NCBI RefSeq assembly: GCF_011745145.1
Contig: NZ_CP050191.1
Span: 5,844,473 to 5,908,472, forward strand
Origin: Mycobacterium sp. DL440
GTDB lineage: Bacteria > Actinomycetota > Actinomycetes > Mycobacteriales > Mycobacteriaceae
Length of the DNA stretch: 64,000 nucleotides
Direction of reading: 5' to 3'
Position numbers and translations under genes: made by a program. Below are positions 33,185 through 41,406 of the stretch, in pieces. Under the pieces are notes generated by a model. That model saw nothing but the letters and a program-made list of their open reading frames with translations, did no database searches and had not been told where the DNA came from. Every line of letters begins with the position of its first letter. Positions within the stretch are counted from its first letter, which is position 1.

Positions 33185-34531
33185 GTGACCATCGCCGAGA
33201 TCGCGGGTGCGGCCGTCGCCCAGGAACGCCGGCTCGTCACTGCCATTCCGGGCCCGGTTTCCCAGGAGCTGCAGGCGCGCAAGACCGCTGCGGTGGCCGG
33301 CGGCGTCGGAACTACGCTGCCCGTCTACGTGGTGGCCGCAGGCGGCGGAATCCTCGTCGACGCCGACGGCAACCAGCTCATCGACTTCGGCTCCGGCATC
33401 GCCGTGACCACCGTGGGCAACAGTGCGCCCGCCGTGGTGGAGGCCGTCACCCAGCAGGTAGCCGCGTTCACCCACACGTGCTTCATGGTCACGCCCTACG
33501 AGGGCTACGTGCGGGTGGCCGAGGAACTCAACCGGCTCACCCCCGGCGACCACGACAAGCGCAGTGTGCTGTTCAACTCCGGCGCCGAAGCCGTCGAGAA
33601 CGCCGTCAAGATCGCGCGGGCCTACACCCGCAGGCAGGCTGTCGTGGTGTTCGACCACGCCTACCACGGCCGGACCAACCTCACCATGGCGATGACCGCC
33701 AAGAACCAGCCCTACAAGAACGGTTTCGGGCCGTTCGCCGGTGAGGTGTACCGGGTGCCGACATCGTTCCCGTTCCGTGACGGCGAGACCGACGGCGCCG
33801 CTGCGGCCGCCCGCGCCCTGGACCTCATCGACAAGCAGGTCGGCGCCGACAACGTCGCCGCCGTCGTGATCGAGCCCATTCAGGGTGAAGGCGGATTCAT
33901 CGTTCCCGCACCGGGATTCCTGCGCGCACTGCAGAACTGGTGTACCGACAACGGCGCGGTTTTCGTCGCCGACGAGGTGCAGTCGGGCTTCGCCCGCACC
34001 GGCGCGATGTTCGCCGTCGAGCACGACGATGTCGTGCCCGATCTGATCGTCACCGCCAAGGGCATCGCGGGTGGCCTGCCGCTGTCGGCGGTCACCGGCC
34101 GCGCCGAGATCATGGACGCGCCGCATGCCAGCGGGCTCGGCGGTACCTACGGCGGCAATCCGATCTCGTGTGCCGCTGCCCTCGCGGTCATCGACACCAT
34201 CGAGCGGGAGGGACTGCTGGCCCGCGCGGTGGAGATCGAGAAGACCATGGTCGGCCGCCTCGACGCGATCGCCGCCGAAGACTCCCGGATCGGCGAGGTC
34301 CGCGGCCGCGGCGCCATGATCGCCGTCGAACTGGTCAAGGCTGGCACCACCGAGCCCGACGCCGACCTGGCTAAGCAGGTTTCTGCCGCCGCCCACGCCC
34401 AGGGCCTGGTGGTGCTGACCTGCGGGACCTACGGCAACGTGCTGCGGTTCCTGCCGCCGCTGTCCATGCCCGATCACCTGCTCGAAGAGGGGCTGGACAT
34501 CCTGGCCGCCATCTTCGCCGAGACCCGCTGA
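33185..34531 (+). CDS. gabT: 4-aminobutyrate aminotransferase GabT
   Basis: A 448-residue PLP-dependent class III aminotransferase that moves the amino group of GABA to 2-oxoglutarate, giving succinate semialdehyde. The PLP lysine is Lys292 (TAKGIAGGLPLSAVTGR), the PLP-nitrogen aspartate is Asp263 (DEVQSGFARTG), and GAEAVENAVKIAR binds the phosphate. The GTG at 33185 has AGGAGG immediately upstream. It is followed by gabD 32 bp later, forming the two-gene GABA catabolic operon. Confidence 0.95.
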   Translation: MTIAEIAGAAVAQERRLVTAIPGPVSQELQARKTAAVAGGVGTTLPVYVVAAGGGILVDADGNQLIDFGSGIAVTTVGNSAPAVVEAVTQQVAAFTHTCFMVTPYEGYVRVAEELNRLTPGDHDKRSVLFNSGAEAVENAVKIARAYTRRQAVVVFDHAYHGRTNLTMAMTAKNQPYKNGFGPFAGEVYRVPTSFPFRDGETDGAAAAARALDLIDKQVGADNVAAVVIEPIQGEGGFIVPAPGFLRALQNWCTDNGAVFVADEVQSGFARTGAMFAVEHDDVVPDLIVTAKGIAGGLPLSAVTGRAEIMDAPHASGLGGTYGGNPISCAAALAVIDTIEREGLLARAVEIEKTMVGRLDAIAAEDSRIGEVRGRGAMIAVELVKAGTTEPDADLAKQVSAAAHAQGLVVLTCGTYGNVLRFLPPLSMPDHLLEEGLDILAAIFAETR

Positions 34532-34563
34532 CCGCTCGCCCGTTCGATCCCTGGGAGACCTGA

Positions 34564-36018
34564 GTGAACACGCAGAATGCGATCGCCGAACTCGACGCCA
34601 AGCACGGCATCCTCATCGACGGGCAAGCCCGTGGTGCCGCCACGACGTTCGAGGTGCATGACCCGGCCACCGGCCGAACCATCGCCGAGGTCGCCAACGG
34701 CACGGTGGCCGATGGCCGCTCGGCCGTCGACGCTGCGCACCGGGCCTTCGGTGACTGGGCCAGGACCAGCCCGCGGCAGCGCAGCGACATCCTGCGCCGC
34801 GTGTTCGAGCTGATGGTCGCCGACACCGAGCGGCTGGCCGCCCTGATCTGTGCGGAGAACGGCAAGTCGCAGGCCGACGCCCGTGCCGAGGTGGGTTATG
34901 CCGCCGAGTTCTTCCGCTGGTTCTCCGAGGAGGCGGTGCGGACCGACGGCGCCTACGGTGTCAGCCCCGCGGGTGGCACCCGAACGTTGGTGACGCACAA
35001 GCCGGTCGGGGTTGCCGCGCTGGTGACGCCCTGGAACTTCCCGGCAGCGATGGCGACCCGCAAGATCGCCCCGGCGCTGGCCGCGGGATGCACCGTCGTC
35101 CTCAAGCCGGCCGCCGAGACGCCCCTGACGGCGTTGGCGATCGCCGGGATCCTGTCGGCCGCGGGCGTCCCCGACGGTGTGGTCAACATGGTGCCCACCA
35201 CCGATGCCGCCGCCGTGGTCGAGAACTGGTTGAGCGATGACCGGGTCCGCAAGGTGTCCTTCACCGGTTCCACCGGCGTCGGCCGGGTGCTGCTCAAGCA
35301 GGCCGCCGACCGGATCGTCAACGCGAGCATGGAACTCGGCGGCAACGCCCCGTTCGTCGTCACCGGCGACGCCGACGTCGAAGCGGCCGTCGCGGGTGCG
35401 ATGGTCGCCAAGTTCCGCGGCGGCGGTCAGGCTTGCACCGCGGCCAACCGGTTCTACGTACATGCTTCGGTCGCCGACCAGTTCGTCGCCGGTTTGGGCG
35501 CCGAGGTCGCGGCGCTGAGGGTAGGCCCCGCCTCAGATCCGGCATCGCAGGTCGGCCCCCTGGTGAGCGAGCGCGCCGCGCAGCGGGTGGCGGCCGCGAT
35601 CGATGCCGCGGTAGCCGACGGCGCCGTGGTCGCCGCGACGGCCGATGTGCCGGCCGAGGGCTGGTTCGTCGCCCCCACGCTGTTGACCGGAGTTGCCCCG
35701 GATGCCGCGATCCTGGCCGACGAGATCTTCGGACCTGTCGCTCCGGTGGTGGTGTGGGAAGACGAGGCGGACCTCCTGCGTTGGGCTAACGACACCGAAT
35801 ACGGCTTGGCCGCATACGTTTACGCCGGTCGGCTGCAGGATGCGGTGCGGCTCGCGGAATCCTTCGACGCCGGCATGGTCGGCATCAACCGGGGCGTCGT
35901 GTCCGACCCGTCGACCCCGTTCGGCGGGATGAAGCAGAGCGGTCTCGGTCGCGAAGGCGCACGTGTTGGCCTTGAGGAGTTTCAGGAGACGCAGTACTTC
36001 AGCGTGGCCTTCGACTGA
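34564..36018 (+). CDS. gabD: Succinate-semialdehyde dehydrogenase GabD
   Basis: A 484-residue aldehyde dehydrogenase oxidising succinate semialdehyde to succinate with NAD(P). The nucleophile is Cys291 (GGQACTAANRF), the general base is Glu257 (MELGGNAP), and the cofactor loop is VTPWNFP and FTGSTGVG. It starts at GTG with GGGAG nearby. With gabT it feeds GABA carbon into the TCA cycle. Confidence 0.93.
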   Translation: MNTQNAIAELDAKHGILIDGQARGAATTFEVHDPATGRTIAEVANGTVADGRSAVDAAHRAFGDWARTSPRQRSDILRRVFELMVADTERLAALICAENGKSQADARAEVGYAAEFFRWFSEEAVRTDGAYGVSPAGGTRTLVTHKPVGVAALVTPWNFPAAMATRKIAPALAAGCTVVLKPAAETPLTALAIAGILSAAGVPDGVVNMVPTTDAAAVVENWLSDDRVRKVSFTGSTGVGRVLLKQAADRIVNASMELGGNAPFVVTGDADVEAAVAGAMVAKFRGGGQACTAANRFYVHASVADQFVAGLGAEVAALRVGPASDPASQVGPLVSERAAQRVAAAIDAAVADGAVVAATADVPAEGWFVAPTLLTGVAPDAAILADEIFGPVAPVVVWEDEADLLRWANDTEYGLAAYVYAGRLQDAVRLAESFDAGMVGINRGVVSDPSTPFGGMKQSGLGREGARVGLEEFQETQYFSVAFD

Positions 36019-36027
36019 GCGGTCCGC

Positions 36028-36408
36028 TCAGAACGGCGCCGAGTGCTGCATCAGGCTCAACATCAGCACGACCATGCACAACAGTGAACTGAACATGATC
36101 AGCCCCATGACGACGACCACGAACCACGACGCGCAGCGCTGCTTGCCGCGTGCCAGCTTCGCTATCCGCGCATCGTGCATGAGTTCGTCTGCGACGAAGG
36201 CGAATTGGACGCGTTCCAACTCGGCATCGGCAGCAGGGACCCCGGAGGAGATTTCACGAAGGCGGGCCGCGGCGATGCCCACGCCGACCCGGTCGAACCG
36301 CCGACTCATCTGACGCGCCTGTCTGCGGGAGAGGCGGTGATCGAGCGCATCTAACGAATGCGGCCGCTGTCCCCATCCGCGGCCGTGCGCGTTTGACGGG
36401 GTCGTCAT
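36028..36408 (-). CDS. Hypothetical protein with C-terminal membrane anchor
   Basis: A 126-residue unrecognised protein. The N-terminal two-thirds are soluble, charged and helical (SLDALDHRLSRRQARQMSRR, DAELERVQFAFVADELMHD), and the last 35 residues form one long hydrophobic segment or a tight pair (WFVVVVMGLIMFSSLL...). It would be tail-anchored in the inner membrane. It is convergent with gabD, 9 bp apart. Confidence 0.72.
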   Translation of the reverse strand: MTTPSNAHGRGWGQRPHSLDALDHRLSRRQARQMSRRFDRVGVGIAAARLREISSGVPAADAELERVQFAFVADELMHDARIAKLARGKQRCASWFVVVVMGLIMFSSLLCMVVLMLSLMQHSAPF

Positions 36409-36486
36409 AACCCATTGAGTCTACGAGCGTCGCGGGTCGTGAGGAAGCCTGCGCGCGTGGATTGTTCACGTCTGCAATTACTTGGT

Positions 36487-38376
36487 TCACCGGATAACCC
36501 GGTGCACGTCCTCGGTCACGTCGCCGCCCTCCTGGGCGATCCACGGTCCTTCGATCGACGGATCGATGATCCCGGCCTCCAGCCACGTGTACCGACTGCC
36601 GAGCACGTCATGCGCCAACGTTCGGTCAGAATCGTCGCTGTTGTCCCAGAGTTCGGTGAACAGCCGCTCAGCCCGCACCCGGGATTGGCGGCAGAACGCG
36701 TCGGCGAGCTCGACCGCGGAGTCCGGCGCGTCGTTGTGGGCCCGGACGCAGGCCGCCGTCATTGCGAACAGTTCCGCCCCGATATCCACGATCCGGCCCA
36801 GGAAGCGCTGCTTGTGTTCCAACTTGCCCTGCCATCGGGACATCGCATAGAACGTGCTGCGGGCGAGCTTGCGGCTGGCCCGTTCGACATAGCGCAGGTG
36901 TTCGCCGAGCACTCCGAATTCGGTGAATGATGTTGGTAGTTGACCTTTTCCGGTGACCAGTGTGGGTAGCCAGCGCGCATAGAACTTGCCGGCCTGCGCG
37001 GCTGCTCTCGCTTTGTGCTTGAAGTCGGCGTCGGGGTCGATGATGTCGCCGGCCACCGACAGGTGGGCGTCCACCGCCTCGCGGGCCAGCATCAGATGCA
37101 TGATCTCGGTGGAACCTTCGAAGATGCGGTTGATCCGCATGTCACGCAAAACCTGCTCGACGGGCACGCCACGCTCGCCGCGGGCCGCCAGCGATTCGGC
37201 GGTCTCGAAGCCACGACCGCCGCGGATCTGCACCAGCTCGTCGGCGATCAGCCAGGTCATTTCCGAGCCGTAAAGCTTGGCCAGCGCGGCCTCGATCCGG
37301 ATATCGGTGCGGCCGGCGTCGGCGAGCTCACTGGCCAGCTCGACCATCGACTCGATTCCGTAGGCGGTGGCCGCGATGAACGCCACCTTGCCGGCCACCG
37401 CGTCGTGCTCACCCACCGGCCGGCCCCATTGGACGCGCTCCTTCGACCATTCCCTGGCGATCTTCAGACACCACTTCGCCGTGCCGGTACACACCGCCGG
37501 AAGCGACAACCGTCCGACGTTGAGCGTGGTCAGGGCGATCTTAAGGCCTTCGCCTTCGCGCCCGATACGGTTCGCCGCAGGCACCCGCACGTCGGTCAGC
37601 TTGGTCAGGCCGTTCTCGATTCCGCGTAGCCCCATGAATGCATTGCGGTTGGTGACGACGATGCCAGGGGTATCCGCGTCGACGACGAACGCGGTGATGC
37701 CACCCTTGTGCCCGTCGCTCGCGGGCACCTGGGCCATCACCACCAGCAGGTCGGCGATGACTCCGTTGGTGGTCCACAGTTTGACCCCGTTGAGCAGGTA
37801 GTCGTCGCCGTCGGGGGTGGCTGTGGCGTGCAACCGGGCCGGGTCACTGCCCACATCGGGCTCGGTGAGCAGGAATGCGCTGATCTCCCGCGTGCACCGA
37901 GGCAGCCAGGTCTGCTTCTGCTCGGCCGTCCCGAACATCGACACCGGCTGCGGTACGCCGATCGACTGGTGTGCGGACAACAATGCGCCCAGTGCGGGAT
38001 GGACCGAGCCGACCAGGGCGAGCGCCTTGTTGTAGTAGACCTGCGACAGACCGAGCCCGTCGTACTCGGTGGAGATTTTCATGCCAAACGTGCCGAGTGC
38101 CTTCAATCCCTGGATGACCTTGTCGGGGATCTGCGCATCGCGTTCGATGACCGCGGCGTCGATCTGGGTCTCGCAGAACTGCCGGAGCTTGGACAGGAAT
38201 GCCTCACCCCGCTCCGTCGCCTCGGCCGGACCGCGCGGGTGCGGATGGACCAGGTCCAGCCGCAGTCTGCCGAGGAACAGTTCCTTGCCGAAGCTGGGCT
38301 GGTGCCACTGCGCTTCCCGCGCATCCTCGGCGACCTGCCTGGCCTGTCGTTCGTTGACTTCTCCGGTGGCGGTCAT
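36487..38376 (-). CDS. fadE10: Acyl-CoA dehydrogenase FadE10
   Basis: A 629-residue acyl-CoA dehydrogenase with the long C-terminal extension of M. tuberculosis FadE10 (Rv0873), which it follows closely: PSFGKELFLGRLRLDL, GALLSAHQSIGVPQPV, FLLTEPDVGSDPARL, MGLRGIENGLTKL, RGGRGFETAESLAARGERGVP and YTWLEAGIIDPS. The IFEGSTEI segment keeps the catalytic glutamate. The ATG at 38376 matches the family start. It is divergent from a CaiB/BaiF CoA-transferase; the gap carries a long inverted repeat and a short palindrome. Confidence 0.92.
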   Translation of the reverse strand: MTATGEVNERQARQVAEDAREAQWHQPSFGKELFLGRLRLDLVHPHPRGPAEATERGEAFLSKLRQFCETQIDAAVIERDAQIPDKVIQGLKALGTFGMKISTEYDGLGLSQVYYNKALALVGSVHPALGALLSAHQSIGVPQPVSMFGTAEQKQTWLPRCTREISAFLLTEPDVGSDPARLHATATPDGDDYLLNGVKLWTTNGVIADLLVVMAQVPASDGHKGGITAFVVDADTPGIVVTNRNAFMGLRGIENGLTKLTDVRVPAANRIGREGEGLKIALTTLNVGRLSLPAVCTGTAKWCLKIAREWSKERVQWGRPVGEHDAVAGKVAFIAATAYGIESMVELASELADAGRTDIRIEAALAKLYGSEMTWLIADELVQIRGGRGFETAESLAARGERGVPVEQVLRDMRINRIFEGSTEIMHLMLAREAVDAHLSVAGDIIDPDADFKHKARAAAQAGKFYARWLPTLVTGKGQLPTSFTEFGVLGEHLRYVERASRKLARSTFYAMSRWQGKLEHKQRFLGRIVDIGAELFAMTAACVRAHNDAPDSAVELADAFCRQSRVRAERLFTELWDNSDDSDRTLAHDVLGSRYTWLEAGIIDPSIEGPWIAQEGGDVTEDVHRVIR

Positions 38377-38426
38377 CGCCTGCCTCCATACGTCGGACCC
38401 GGTGGTGGCATACCCGCGCAAAATTT

Positions 38427-38489
38427 CGCCGAAACGGCATTCCAGCAGGCTGCCTCTCGCACTTCTTCTGCCGGAATGCCGTTTCGGCG
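38427..38489. repeat. Long inverted repeat upstream of fadE10
   Basis: A 17-base perfect arm (CGCCGAAACGGCATTCC, 38427-38443) recurs inverted at 38473-38489. After one mismatch four more bases pair, giving 22-bp arms around a 19-base loop. Each arm contains the sub-palindrome GCCG-AAA-CGGC. In RNA it would be a strong hairpin in the fadE10 leader; in DNA it offers two equal operator sites. Confidence 0.8.
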
Positions 38490-38509
38490 GGGAAGGAATC
38501 GTCTGATTA

Positions 38510-38524
38510 CACTTACCGTAAGTG
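38510..38524. promoter_or_regulatory. Short palindrome before the CoA-transferase gene
   Basis: CACTTA-CCG-TAAGTG, six-base perfect arms, 18 bp before the CoA-transferase start. It would overlap that gene's promoter and is a candidate operator for an unlinked regulator; no regulator gene is adjacent. Confidence 0.5.
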
Positions 38525-38542
38525 CAACAGTGAGGAGCCGCG

Positions 38543-39766
38543 TTGATCAAGGTCATGCAGGGCGTGCGAGTGCTCGAGGTCGCGCAGTTCACCTTCGTAC
38601 CGGCGGCGGGGGCCATCCTCGCCGACTGGGGTGCCGACGTCATCAAGGTCGAGCACCCCGTGCGCGGGGACACCCAGCGTGGGTTCATCAACATGGGCGG
38701 GTTCCAACTCGACCCGAACCGGCATCCGCTCATCGAGCACCCCAACCGCGGCAAGCGCAGCGTCGGTATCGACGTCTCGACCCCCGGCGGGCAGGAGGTG
38801 CTGTACGAGATCGCGAAGACGGCAGATGTCTTCCTGACCAATTACCTTCCCGCCCAACGGCAGAAGAACAAGTTCGATGTCGAGCACATCCGGGCGGTGA
38901 ATCCGAACATCATCTACGCCCGCGGCAGCGCGTACGGCGACAAGGGTTCGGAGCGTGATACCGGCGGCTTCGACGGCACCGCTTTCTGGACCCGCAGCGG
39001 TGTCGGTCATGCGCTCACCCCCGAGGCAATCAACGGTGCACTGTCCCAGGGCATTCCGGCGTTCGGCGATTCGATCGGCGGGATGAACATCGCCGGGGGT
39101 ATTTCCGCAGCCCTGTTCCACCGCGAGCGGACCGGAGAAACCTCCGAGATCGACGTGTCGCTGCTGAGCACGGCGTGGTGGGCGGCCGGCGCCAGCGTCA
39201 CCCAGGGCATGGAGACCGGTGAGACGATGCGCTCGCTGATGCCCGATGACGCGACCTCGGTGAACCCGTTCATGGCCAATTACCGGACTTCCGACGGCGG
39301 CACCATCAACCTGTGCATCGTCAGCCCGACCGGCTACATCCGCGACGCCTTCGAACATCTCGGTCTGCCCGAGCTGGCCGATGACCCGCGGTTCTCCGAT
39401 GTGCTGCCGCTGATCGAAAACGCCTCGGAGGGCGTCGAACTCATCGCACAGGCGATCGGCAGCAAGCCGTTCGAGTACTGGCGTCAGCATCTCAAGACGA
39501 TGAAGGGCCAGTGGGCGCCGTTCCAGAGCCTGGTCGACCTCGCCGGCGATGACCAGGCCGTGGCCAACGACATGGTCGTTGAGGTGGAGGCCGCCGACGG
39601 GGGCAAGCCGTTCCGGGTCGTGCGCGGGCCGGTGCAGTTCAATCACGAACCGCTGGAGACCACCCGGGCACCCCAGGCCTCCGAGCACACCGAGATCGTG
39701 TTGATGGAGCTCGGCATCGACTGGGACCGGATCGAAGAACTCAAGGACTCGGGAGCGATCGCCTGA
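38543..39766 (+). CDS. CaiB/BaiF family CoA-transferase
   Basis: A 407-residue class III CoA-transferase that moves CoA between carboxylic acids. Family marks are GVRVLEVAQFTFVPAAGAILADWGADVIKVE, NRGKRSVGIDV and FGDSIGGMNIAGGISAALFHRERTG. It starts at TTG with GAGGAG five bases upstream; an internal ATG at 38555 is the alternative. It is divergent from fadE10, so the pair may handle one acyl substrate: activation by CoA transfer, then dehydrogenation. Confidence 0.9.
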   Translation: MIKVMQGVRVLEVAQFTFVPAAGAILADWGADVIKVEHPVRGDTQRGFINMGGFQLDPNRHPLIEHPNRGKRSVGIDVSTPGGQEVLYEIAKTADVFLTNYLPAQRQKNKFDVEHIRAVNPNIIYARGSAYGDKGSERDTGGFDGTAFWTRSGVGHALTPEAINGALSQGIPAFGDSIGGMNIAGGISAALFHRERTGETSEIDVSLLSTAWWAAGASVTQGMETGETMRSLMPDDATSVNPFMANYRTSDGGTINLCIVSPTGYIRDAFEHLGLPELADDPRFSDVLPLIENASEGVELIAQAIGSKPFEYWRQHLKTMKGQWAPFQSLVDLAGDDQAVANDMVVEVEAADGGKPFRVVRGPVQFNHEPLETTRAPQASEHTEIVLMELGIDWDRIEELKDSGAIA

Positions 39767-39767
39767 G

Positions 39768-40088
39768 CTAGTTGCAACCGCCTGCGTGGACCCACCGGCC
39801 GTTGTAGCCGATGCAGCCGCTGACGTTCGAACCCGGCGGGGGCGGCGGCGGTGGCACGTCCTCCGGGAGCGGGGCGTAGTAGGCCGGCGGCGGCACGTAC
39901 GGGGCAACGGCGTCGGCGACGTTCACGCACCCGCCGACCGAGATCCGGCGTCCGGCACTGGCGCACACGTCGGCGTTGGCGGTCCCCGCCGGGGCGGCCA
40001 GGACGATGGCGCCGGGCAGGGCGGTGAAGGCGAGCACGACCGTGGCCGCGCGGAGCCATGATGACCGAGGCATGGGGATGTTCATCAT
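39768..40088 (-). CDS. Small secreted Pro-rich protein
   Basis: A 106-residue exported protein of unknown function. The signal peptide spans about residues 1-39 (hydrophobic core, GTANA before ADVCA). The mature part has four cysteines in two pairs at its ends, a middle segment YVPPPAYY and a run of seven prolines. The ATG overlaps the stop of the upstream heme-binding gene, so both are made together. It may be an envelope partner of that protein. Confidence 0.75.
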   Translation of the reverse strand: MMNIPMPRSSWLRAATVVLAFTALPGAIVLAAPAGTANADVCASAGRRISVGGCVNVADAVAPYVPPPAYYAPLPEDVPPPPPPPGSNVSGCIGYNGRWVHAGGCN

Positions 40089-40471
40089 TGTCCTAACGGC
40101 TGATCAGGTGGCTTGATCCCGCAGCGGGCGCGAAAGTCGGTCAGCGGCTGACGGATTCCGACCAGGTCGGCGTGCGCTTGGGGGTTGGCGTCGAAGAAGG
40201 TCCGGGTCGCGTCCGGCACTTCTTCCTGTGGGCGGCCGTGCAGATTTGTGTAGAAATCGTTGACGTCCGGATGGGTCCACAAGTATGTGGACGTCGCGGC
40301 GGCGACCCCGGAGGCGATTCCGGCGAGATCGGCGGCCGTGCAATTGGGCGGGCGCGGGGGAGGCTCGGCCGCCGCTGTCGCGGGGCTGAACAGACCGACT
40401 ACTACCCCGACGGCACCGGCGGCGAACGCCGGCACCATTCCGTAGCGCGCGGTGGTCAGTGTGCGGGACAC
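40085..40471 (-). CDS. Hemophore-like (MHB family) heme-binding protein
   Basis: A 128-residue exported protein of the mycobacterial heme-binding family typified by Rv0203. It has a signal peptide to about residue 36 (TAAAEP), then CTAADLAGIASGVAAATSTYLWTHPDVNDFY and a second cysteine in FRARCGIKPP. The GTG start has AAGGAG seven bases upstream. Members shuttle heme across the periplasm to MmpL importers; no heme transporter gene is adjacent here. Confidence 0.83.
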   Translation of the reverse strand: MSRTLTTARYGMVPAFAAGAVGVVVGLFSPATAAAEPPPRPPNCTAADLAGIASGVAAATSTYLWTHPDVNDFYTNLHGRPQEEVPDATRTFFDANPQAHADLVGIRQPLTDFRARCGIKPPDQPLGQ

Positions 40472-40685
40472 AGCGGGACTCCTTCCCGAGGCGGGCAGGT
40501 GCCGATTGCATCGCCCGGCGGGCCGAACTTTAGCAGGTGGGACGGGGTGTGTGCGACGAATCGTTCGCGCGGCAAGGACGTGGTTTGCCTTGACGTATCA
40601 GCGTTTAGGGTCGCGGCAGATACGCGAGCCCAAGATAGCCACCGGCAGTCACGAAAGTCCGGTGACAGGGATACGCCACCAATAG

Positions 40686-40722
40686 CGAAACGGCTGCCAG
40701 ACCAAGTCTGGCAGCCGTTTCG
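40686..40722 (-). terminator. Strong terminator hairpin for the STAS operon
   Basis: A 16-bp perfect stem (CGAAACGGCTGCCAGA and its complement) with a five-base loop. On the minus strand it follows the 21-codon ORF by 24 bp and so ends the STAS transcript. On the plus strand no gene precedes it. The remaining 40472-40685 holds the upstream region of the heme-binding gene and no recognisable gene. Confidence 0.75.
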
Positions 40723-40746
40723 GTATCTGTCTGGTGTGCGTAAGAA

Positions 40747-40812
40747 CTAGATGCGCACCGCCCGGTGGCGATGACGAAGCAGGCGGGTCAACCAGCGGAC
40801 ATCGATCAACAT
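40747..40812 (-). CDS. Candidate 21-residue Arg/His-rich peptide
   Basis: A tiny ORF 16 bp after the STAS gene, with AAAGG eight bases before its ATG and high G+C at third codon positions. The product is very basic (RWLTRLLRHRHRAVR) and amphipathic. It lies between the STAS stop and a strong terminator, so it is transcribed with STAS. No homologue is recalled; it could be a real micropeptide, an RNA-level feature or chance. Confidence 0.4.
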   Translation of the reverse strand: MLIDVRWLTRLLRHRHRAVRI

Positions 40813-40828
40813 TGCGTTGGCCTTTCTC

Positions 40829-41278
40829 TCAGGCGCTCTTGGTAAGCAGGGGTAGCAACCGGCGGCGTGCCGTGTTGCCTTCGGCGAAGTGATGCAGGGC
40901 TTCTGGCACCGACGAGCTGAGCGGGACGCCCACCTCCTGGTGGTGGATCTCGGCGACGACGGACTGGCTGGCGATTGCCGCCCAGTCCACACCGAGTGCG
41001 CCGCATCGTTCGTCGATGTCGTAGAACAGTGAGATCGCCTGTGGTGCAAAGCTGTTGACGCCACTCAGATCGAGCGCCAGCGGCTTCTCCGCAAGAATGA
41101 ATCGATTCACATACGACGCGATCTGGTCGATGTTGTTGCTGTCGATATCTCCCTTGACGGTCACCACTGTCGCCAGCTGGCGGCACTGCGCGCGCATCGA
41201 TGCGCCTTCGCAGATAACTGCCGAGTTCCCGTACCGAAAGTGTCGATCCAATGCCGGGGTGTTGTTCGTGATTGCCAT
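40829..41278 (-). CDS. STAS-domain anti-anti-sigma factor
   Basis: A 149-residue STAS protein of the kind that binds anti-sigma kinases such as RsbW of SigF. The core strand-helix reads KPLALDLSGVNSFAPQAISLFYDID. In canonical antagonists this motif is DLSxVxFxDSSG with a phosphorylated serine; aligned here, that serine is Pro79, so regulation by phosphorylation at this site is not possible. M. smegmatis MSMEG_0586 is a known STAS antagonist in the SigF system and lies in the corresponding region; I think this is its counterpart. GGAGG precedes the ATG. Confidence 0.85.
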   Translation of the reverse strand: MAITNNTPALDRHFRYGNSAVICEGASMRAQCRQLATVVTVKGDIDSNNIDQIASYVNRFILAEKPLALDLSGVNSFAPQAISLFYDIDERCGALGVDWAAIASQSVVAEIHHQEVGVPLSSSVPEALHHFAEGNTARRRLLPLLTKSA

Positions 41279-41406
41279 GATCAGCCTCCCGCCGTCTTTC
41301 CTGAGCTCTGGCTGAGCTCCGTCGCGTCAACCTGTTCATGACGTTATGCGGGCAATCTAAGGCGGCTGGGTGCCAGCGTTAATACTTTGCTAAGAACCCA
41401 ACGGAT

